From contig JASDSY010000010.1 of assembly GCA_041441465.1 (NCBI GenBank), positions 186,001 to 250,000 on the forward strand: a stretch of 64,000 nucleotides of DNA, in the 5' to 3' direction. The notes below the pieces were generated by a model that saw only the letters and a list, made by a program, of their open reading frames with translations, was not told the DNA's origin and did no database searches. This DNA comes from JASDSY01 sp041441465. GTDB lineage: Bacteria > Muiribacteriota > UBA9980. A program made the position numbers and the translations under genes. Positions 59,843 to 64,000 of the stretch are shown here, piece by piece (position 1 is the stretch's first letter; each line of letters starts with the position of its first letter).

Positions 59843-60406
59843 TTAAAAAAACCAGCCTTTTATTACTTCGTTCATTTGTGAAATTACCCATTCACCGTTA
59901 ATCTTGGTAATTGCAAAAACTATATTTTCCTCATGCTTATCAGCCGATGAAAGTTTTATAAATACTTCGCCTGTTTCTTCGCCTATATTTTGGGAAACAA
60001 GGTCGAAATCTTTATCCTGCAAGTTAGCCGACAATTCCTTAAGCGTTAAATCTATTATAAATTCAGGAGTTTTCTGAAGATTATCGGCCAGCACCTTTCT
60101 TAATTCATTGATTTTGGTTTCATCGGTAGTCGATACATCGATACCTTTGCTTACCGGAGAAGTTTTTATTATCGCCACGATAGCTTCCGCAGGCAAATTT
60201 ATAACCTTCTGCGAAATATTTTTCGCGAAAGGCACCTTATCGATATAATTTTGAGCATCATTAAAATTGCCGGATTTTATCATTTGAAGAAAAAACACGA
60301 CCTTGACATCAGGTGATTTTGTATTAACGCAGGCCACAGGAATAGTCATGAAAGCTGCGGAGCAAATTATAATTAAAAATATGATTATTTTTTTTGACAT
60401 CGGCAT
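59843..60406 (-). CDS. Small exported (possibly lipo-) protein
   Basis: I do not recognise a specific family. The N-terminus is a short hydrophobic export signal followed by a cysteine (FMTIPVAC), which hints at a lipoprotein although the residue at -3 (Pro) is not a standard lipobox. The remainder (about 30-187) alternates helices and strands and ends FAITKINGEWVISQMN, resembling the NTF2-like DUF4878 type in which a helix bundle is capped by a sheet. GTGAGG precedes the starts at 60406 and 60400; the second is equally possible. It is upstream of cysK in the same direction. Confidence 0.6.
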   Translation of the reverse strand: MPMSKKIIIFLIIICSAAFMTIPVACVNTKSPDVKVVFFLQMIKSGNFNDAQNYIDKVPFAKNISQKVINLPAEAIVAIIKTSPVSKGIDVSTTDETKINELRKVLADNLQKTPEFIIDLTLKELSANLQDKDFDLVSQNIGEETGEVFIKLSSADKHEENIVFAITKINGEWVISQMNEVIKGWFF

Positions 60407-60425
60407 TAAACCTCACAAAAATTAT

Positions 60426-60455
60426 TTGCATTTAAAAGCTATACTGTGATAAAAT
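60426..60455 (+). promoter_or_regulatory. Promoter of the GNAT gene
   Basis: TTGCAT (60426-60431), 18-bp spacer, TAAAAT (60450-60455) with extended -10 TG at 60447-60448. It lies in the divergent gap between the exported protein and the GNAT gene. Confidence 0.5.
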
Positions 60456-60496
60456 TTAACGAATTATATCATTATTTTAAAAAAAGGTCAATTAAA

Positions 60497-61093
60497 ATGT
60501 ACGCCGGAATTTTTATAAAAAAACACCTTACAGCGCCTGAAGTTAAAGAAATAGAAAACCTCGAAAAGCTTATAATGGGCATAACCGGCAACAACGCGTT
60601 TACGCTCCAGCCGATAGCCCACTACGGCGCCTTTTTTACACTCGAAATATCCGGCGTGCGTCTCAAGAATTTTCAATTGCCGGCCGAAGCGCATGACACT
60701 GATTGCGGCCTGCCCTTTGATATCATTACCATAAATAATGAAAGTTTATGTGAAAAATTAAATAAGCTTAATGAATCGGCTTCTATAATAGCTGTCGCGC
60801 AATATATTCCGTCAATATATGACGCCGGCCACGCCCATCTCTTCGCATTTTATTCGGTAACTCAAATACGCGCTACAGGCATCACAAGCTTGTTTTTAAA
60901 AAGCTGCGAAACATTTCTCTCAAAAAATTTCAAAATAAATAGTATAGATCTGACGGTCGACGGCCAGAATACCTCAGCCGTAAAATTTTATGAAAAAAAC
61001 GGGTTTTTGTTAACCGCCGAAAAACATGATTTTTACGGCTCTGGTGTTACCCGGTTAATTTTAACAAAACATCTGCCGCCGGTTAACCTATGA
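60497..61093 (+). CDS. GNAT-family N-acetyltransferase
   Basis: 198 residues from ATG 60497, which has AAAAAGG nine bases upstream (an earlier frame start at 60446 lies inside the promoter). The C-terminal part has the GNAT motif pattern: a helix near RATGITSLFLKSCETFL and the closing SAVKFYEKNGFLLTAE. Together these form the acetyl-CoA site. The N-terminal half is diverged. The acceptor is unknown. It overlaps the next gene by four bases, so the two are translationally coupled. Confidence 0.65.
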   Translation: MYAGIFIKKHLTAPEVKEIENLEKLIMGITGNNAFTLQPIAHYGAFFTLEISGVRLKNFQLPAEAHDTDCGLPFDIITINNESLCEKLNKLNESASIIAVAQYIPSIYDAGHAHLFAFYSVTQIRATGITSLFLKSCETFLSKNFKINSIDLTVDGQNTSAVKFYEKNGFLLTAEKHDFYGSGVTRLILTKHLPPVNL

Positions 61094-61839
61094 TTATAAT
61101 TTTTAAAGCGGTTATAATCGCAGGAATTATTATTTCGATACTGCTCCATATAGTCAGGCGCAAACGGCTTGAATTAATGGAAATTACTGGGTATGAATCG
61201 CTTGATTTCGATAATAAAACCGCCGGCCGTGAACTTTCTTTTCTCGATGCCAAAGTCTCATATAACCTGAATGTTTTATTTGAATTTTTAAAGTCGGCCG
61301 GATTTGACCAAAATATTATTTTAAAGCCGTCGGCGGATAAGAGCAATGATTTTATTTTCTCGTTCTTAAATAAAAACTACGCTTTATATCTCGATGTTAT
61401 ACTGTGCCGTGGTTTCGTGATAAGGTTTTCCATTTTCAATCAATTTTATGACAGCTATATATTACTAAGCGCCTGGCCTGAAGATTTTGACTTTGAAAAC
61501 ATAAAAAATAACTGGGTCGGTTTTATTAATGTAAAAGCGCAGTTAGAAAATGAAAACAGCATTAGAAATTTCAGCGGGGCCGGGGATTTTTTCAATGATT
61601 ACTCAGGTATTGACATTTCCAAAAGCGGCGCCGAAAATTTCACTAAATTTGTTTTAAAATTCATAATCGCTATTCACGTAAACCGCGTCCGTGAGTTTTC
61701 TCAAAACGGCCGTATCCCTTATTATTCTTTAAAATATGATTATTACAAACTCAAAAATTTTATCGAAACGCTAAAAAATGCCGTCAAAACCGGCGCCGTT
61801 CCGGCTGATAATAACCAAGAGATTTGCGGCAAATTATAA
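61090..61839 (+). CDS. Membrane-anchored protein of unknown function
   Basis: 249 residues that I do not recognise. The start ATG (61090) overlaps the GNAT stop. An N-terminal helix (about 4-21, IIIFKAVIIAGIIISILLHI) is followed by basic residues (RRKR), so the bulk is probably cytoplasmic. The soluble part is rich in Phe, Asn, Asp and Tyr and looks globular (alpha/beta), with no motif I can name. It is clearly paired with the GNAT gene. The 61857-61883 hairpin ends the transcript. Confidence 0.6.
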   Translation: MIIIFKAVIIAGIIISILLHIVRRKRLELMEITGYESLDFDNKTAGRELSFLDAKVSYNLNVLFEFLKSAGFDQNIILKPSADKSNDFIFSFLNKNYALYLDVILCRGFVIRFSIFNQFYDSYILLSAWPEDFDFENIKNNWVGFINVKAQLENENSIRNFSGAGDFFNDYSGIDISKSGAENFTKFVLKFIIAIHVNRVREFSQNGRIPYYSLKYDYYKLKNFIETLKNAVKTGAVPADNNQEICGKL

Positions 61840-61856
61840 ATTTAATTTTTCATTCA

Positions 61857-61883
61857 AAAATTTTAAGCGGCGCTCAAAATTTT
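61857..61883 (+). terminator. Weak AT-rich hairpin
   Basis: AAAATTTT (61857-61864) pairs with AAAATTTT (61876-61883) around an AGCG-g-CGCT centre. It probably ends the GNAT transcript, but the stem is weak. Confidence 0.4.
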
Positions 61884-61931
61884 CAACTATCGTTCATAAA
61901 CTACGCCTGACAAAAAAGTATTAAAAAATAA

Positions 61932-61960
61932 TTGCATTTTTATATTTAATGATGTATAAT
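61932..61960 (+). promoter_or_regulatory. Sigma-70 promoter of the NifU-like gene
   Basis: TTGCAT (61932-61937), 17-bp spacer, TATAAT (61955-61960). The leader before ATG 62072 is about 105 nt without obvious folding. Confidence 0.6.
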
Positions 61961-62071
61961 CAACCCCGTAGTCAAAGAATAAGATATTAGTATTTTATAA
62001 ATGCCAGCGGACGATTTTAAAACTTCAAGGTAAGTTTTTAGAGTCCTTATAAAAATTCAGGAGGAACAAAA

Positions 62072-62293
62072 ATGAAAGACAGAGTAAAAGCCGCAATTGA
62101 TAAAATCAGGCCTATGTTAAATGCTGACGGCGGCGACATAGAATTAGTCGATGTTGTAGATAACGTAGTAAAGGTAAAATTAACAGGCGCATGCCACGGC
62201 TGTCCGGCTGCCGCTTATACGCTTCAAATGGGCGTTGAAAAAACCATAAAAAAAGAAATTCCGGAAATTATCAGAGTTGAAAACGTAGGCTAA
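62072..62293 (+). CDS. NifU C-terminal-domain iron-sulfur scaffold
   Basis: A 73-residue stand-alone NifU/Nfu domain: a first helix VKAAIDKIRPML, NADGGDIELVDVV, then LTGACHGCPAAAYTLQMGVE with the cluster-binding CxxC (C57-x-x-C60 approximately). It carries and delivers Fe-S clusters to client proteins. GGAGGAAC is a strong ribosome-binding site. It stands alone with its own promoter and terminator, typical for Nfu in anaerobes and Firmicutes. Confidence 0.92.
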   Translation: MKDRVKAAIDKIRPMLNADGGDIELVDVVDNVVKVKLTGACHGCPAAAYTLQMGVEKTIKKEIPEIIRVENVG

Positions 62294-62342
62294 TTTACAT
62301 TACAACTAAAGTTAAATCACATTGATTATATTTGTTTTTTAT

Positions 62343-62379
62343 AAAACGGTTTTTCTCTTCCGGGAAGTGCCGTTTTTTT
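62343..62379 (+). terminator. Intrinsic terminator of the NifU-like gene
   Basis: AAAACGG (62343-62349) pairs with CCGTTTT (62370-62376), with an inner CTTCC/GGAAG hairpin and seven T residues (62373-62379). Confidence 0.7.
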
Positions 62380-62469
62380 CTTATGTCGCGGCATTCTTTT
62401 GCCGGCGCCTGATAATGTAGTGATTAAGTATGTCCGGCCGGCTGATTTTTTTAAAAGGTGCATTACAAG

Positions 62470-63738
62470 ATGGATGAAATTAACTCACAAAGATATTGGT
62501 TTGAAAAACACATAGATCAAATAAGCGAGGTAAAAAAAACGCCTTATTTCTTATTAAATACAGAAATTGTCAAAGCGCGGATCGGACGTTACAGATCGGA
62601 TAAAAATTTTAACGTAATAATGGGCTATCCGATAAAAGCGAACTCATCACGTGAAATTTTGCAATTATACGCAAAAATGGGGCAGATGGCAGAAGTAGTA
62701 TCAGACGGCGAAATTTACCTTTGCCATTCGGCGGGGTTCGAATATAAAAACCTGATTTTCAACGGCTGCGGCAAAACCGATGATGAGATAATATTTGCCT
62801 TAAAAAACGGACTGCATCTAAACATAGATTCAGCGGCCGAATTCGAACGCATAAAATTGATCTTAAAAAACGAATTGAAGGACGGCGGTTACCCGGAATT
62901 AAAACTCGGGTTCAGACTTAATTTTGACATCTCAGCCGGCGGGCATAATCTGATCAGAACATCGGAATGCAACTGCAAATTCGGCATGTCAGTCGGCGCT
63001 ATAATGGCGCTTTTAGAACAAAACAAAGATTTTTTTAAAGATAAACCGATCCTTTTACATTATCATCTGGGTTCGCAAATAATGAATTTTAAGCCTTTCG
63101 AAACAGCCCTGTCAAAACTTGCCGAAACCGCAGATAAAGTGTTAAACGCCGGATTTAAAATTTCATATCTCGATGTCGGCGGCGGCCTGGGAATAGCTTA
63201 TGAAGCCAAAGACCAGACAATCGAACCGGCGCCGGAAGAATATGTAAAATTAATAGCCCGGTATTTGAAAAGGTTTAACGTGCCGGTGATTATAGAAGCA
63301 GGCCGTTCGACTGTCGCACCAGCCGAAGTTGTGGTTACAAAAGTATTGCTGCTTAAGGAAAACGGCGGCACCAGCTGGGTGATATGCGATATTGGCGCCA
63401 ATGCACTTTTACGCGTCGCGTATCTTGACTGGTACCATGAAATTGCAGTGCTTGACAAGGATTTTAAATTAAAAAGCGCAGATAAAAACACCAGAACCTA
63501 TTCAATCGGCGGACCGTTATGCTTTTCCGGCGATATTTTAGCGCGCGATAGAATATTACCCAAAATCGAGGCAGGCGATCACCTGGTATTAATGCACACC
63601 GGAGCATACTGTAAAGCGATGATGAACAATTATTGCGGCAGGCTGTTTCCTGATCAATACGTCGTCGAAAACGGCGAATTTAAACTATCGTCGCGCAGCC
63701 AGAAATTAGAGGACCTTACTTATTTAGAAATGAAATAA
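62470..63738 (+). CDS. Fold-type III PLP decarboxylase, diaminopimelate decarboxylase-like
   Basis: About 422 residues from ATG 62470, chosen because AAGGTG lies nine bases upstream (GTG 62458 overlaps that site). The barrel holds the PLP lysine in MGYPIKANSSREIL, the HYHLGSQI and DVGGGLGIAYE glycine loop, and EAGRSTVAPAE. The C-terminal beta domain has GPLCFSGDILARDRILP (active-site Cys) and GAYCKAMMNNYCGRLFP. The closest function is DAP decarboxylase (lysine and peptidoglycan precursor balance), but related decarboxylases for ornithine, arginine or carboxynorspermidine share these motifs, so the substrate remains open. It is a single-gene unit between two strong terminators. Confidence 0.85.
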   Translation: MDEINSQRYWFEKHIDQISEVKKTPYFLLNTEIVKARIGRYRSDKNFNVIMGYPIKANSSREILQLYAKMGQMAEVVSDGEIYLCHSAGFEYKNLIFNGCGKTDDEIIFALKNGLHLNIDSAAEFERIKLILKNELKDGGYPELKLGFRLNFDISAGGHNLIRTSECNCKFGMSVGAIMALLEQNKDFFKDKPILLHYHLGSQIMNFKPFETALSKLAETADKVLNAGFKISYLDVGGGLGIAYEAKDQTIEPAPEEYVKLIARYLKRFNVPVIIEAGRSTVAPAEVVVTKVLLLKENGGTSWVICDIGANALLRVAYLDWYHEIAVLDKDFKLKSADKNTRTYSIGGPLCFSGDILARDRILPKIEAGDHLVLMHTGAYCKAMMNNYCGRLFPDQYVVENGEFKLSSRSQKLEDLTYLEMK

Positions 63739-63794
63739 AAGCAAATTAAAATAAACGAAATAACGCTTCAAATAAAAATATATACTTCAGCCTC

Positions 63795-63841
63795 AAAATG
63801 AGCACTTCACCAAATTACTAACGTGACTGCTCATTTTTTTT
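63795..63841 (+). terminator. Strong intrinsic terminator
   Basis: AAAATGAGCA (63795-63804) pairs with TGCTCATTTT (63828-63837), an inner TCAC/GTGA adds stability, and a T run follows to 63841. Confidence 0.85.
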
Positions 63842-63863
63842 ATAAATATTTACAGTACATTCA

Positions 63864-63892
63864 TTGACAAAACCTATTTTGCCGATTATAAT
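63864..63892 (+). promoter_or_regulatory. Perfect-consensus sigma-70 promoter
   Basis: TTGACA (63864-63869), exactly 17 bp, TATAAT (63887-63892). Transcription from about 63899 gives a leader of about 90 nt before the ATG at 63991. Confidence 0.8.
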
Positions 63893-63990
63893 TGATTTAC
63901 TAACATTTATGCTGGCAGTTTTTTATGATTATTCATTTCGATATTAAATGAATTCATGCATAAATGAAAGAATTGCGGAGGTGCTTTATT

Positions 63991-64000
63991 ATGAACGCGA
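63991..64000 (+). CDS. Start of a gene cut by the window edge
   Basis: ATG at 63991 encoding Met-Asn-Ala is preceded by GGAGGTG (about 63977-63983), a near-perfect ribosome-binding site, and by the perfect promoter above. Only three codons are visible, so no function can be assigned; expression is expected to be high. Confidence 0.65.

Noticed and set aside
59823..59891. A longer cysteine synthase N-terminus
   Set aside because: It would overlap the neighbouring gene; GGAGG lies six bases before ATG 59822, which matches the normal cysteine synthase N-terminus.

Overview
The window looks like chromosomal DNA of a Gram-negative-type (diderm), probably anaerobic bacterium with an AT-rich genome. 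An lpxK homologue points to lipid A, there is a MotA/MotB pair and an RND efflux pump, and many proteins carry export signals. Intergenic DNA is very AT-rich, TTG start codons are common, and TGA is a normal stop. The very long exported TPR protein, the TPR-fused HerA-like ATPase, the LamG repeats and a methylmalonyl-CoA mutase/epimerase fusion suggest an under-sampled phylum. I cannot name it from sequence alone. I saw no tRNA, rRNA, CRISPR array, transposase or prophage.

Layout. 1-9.8 kb: the 3' end of a tandem LamG protein, a MerR regulator, a minus-strand methylmalonyl-CoA mutase operon, a DUF1848 protein with an apparently leaderless promoter, a CHASE-type hybrid histidine kinase and a thioredoxin. 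10.1-14.9 kb: an RND efflux adaptor and permease behind a sigma-54-like promoter. 14.9-16.0 kb: a 1.1 kb gene-free stretch unusually rich in perfect hairpins, including a roughly 130-nt nested fold-back element. 16.0-20.6 kb: an exported Ntn-hydrolase, an exported serpin-like protein, MoaC and (minus strand) WecB. 20.8-31 kb: SpoIID-like protein, a small exported protein, a HerA-like ATPase fused to TPRs, and a TPR protein of about 1780 residues.

31-40.5 kb: a PilZ - YvcK - QueA - pseudopilin run, then AccD, AccA, the RpoD-like sigma factor and a NAGPA-domain protein. 40.5-46.3 kb: MotA, MotB (with an intrinsic terminator between them), a CsaB-like pyruvyl transferase, LpxK and PdxA. 46.4-50 kb: a second large hybrid kinase (Cache-HAMP-PAS-PAS). 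50.5-56.5 kb: DEDDh exonuclease, the conserved MoxR - DUF58 - transglutaminase operon and a HAD hydrolase. 56.7-60.4 kb (minus): an HTH-TPR fusion, a UshA-type 5'-nucleotidase, cysteine synthase and a small exported protein. 60.5-64 kb: a GNAT protein, a membrane-anchored unknown, a NifU-type scaffold, a DAP-decarboxylase-like enzyme, and the first codons of a gene behind a perfect consensus sigma-70 promoter.

Themes: propionate/methylmalonyl metabolism and fatty acid initiation, envelope construction, environmental sensing by hybrid kinases, and extensive use of TPR scaffolds. The parts most likely to hold undescribed biology are the HerA-TPR/giant-TPR pair, the hairpin island at 15.0-15.8 kb, the serpin-like protein, and the pseudopilin with a fused beta-rich domain.
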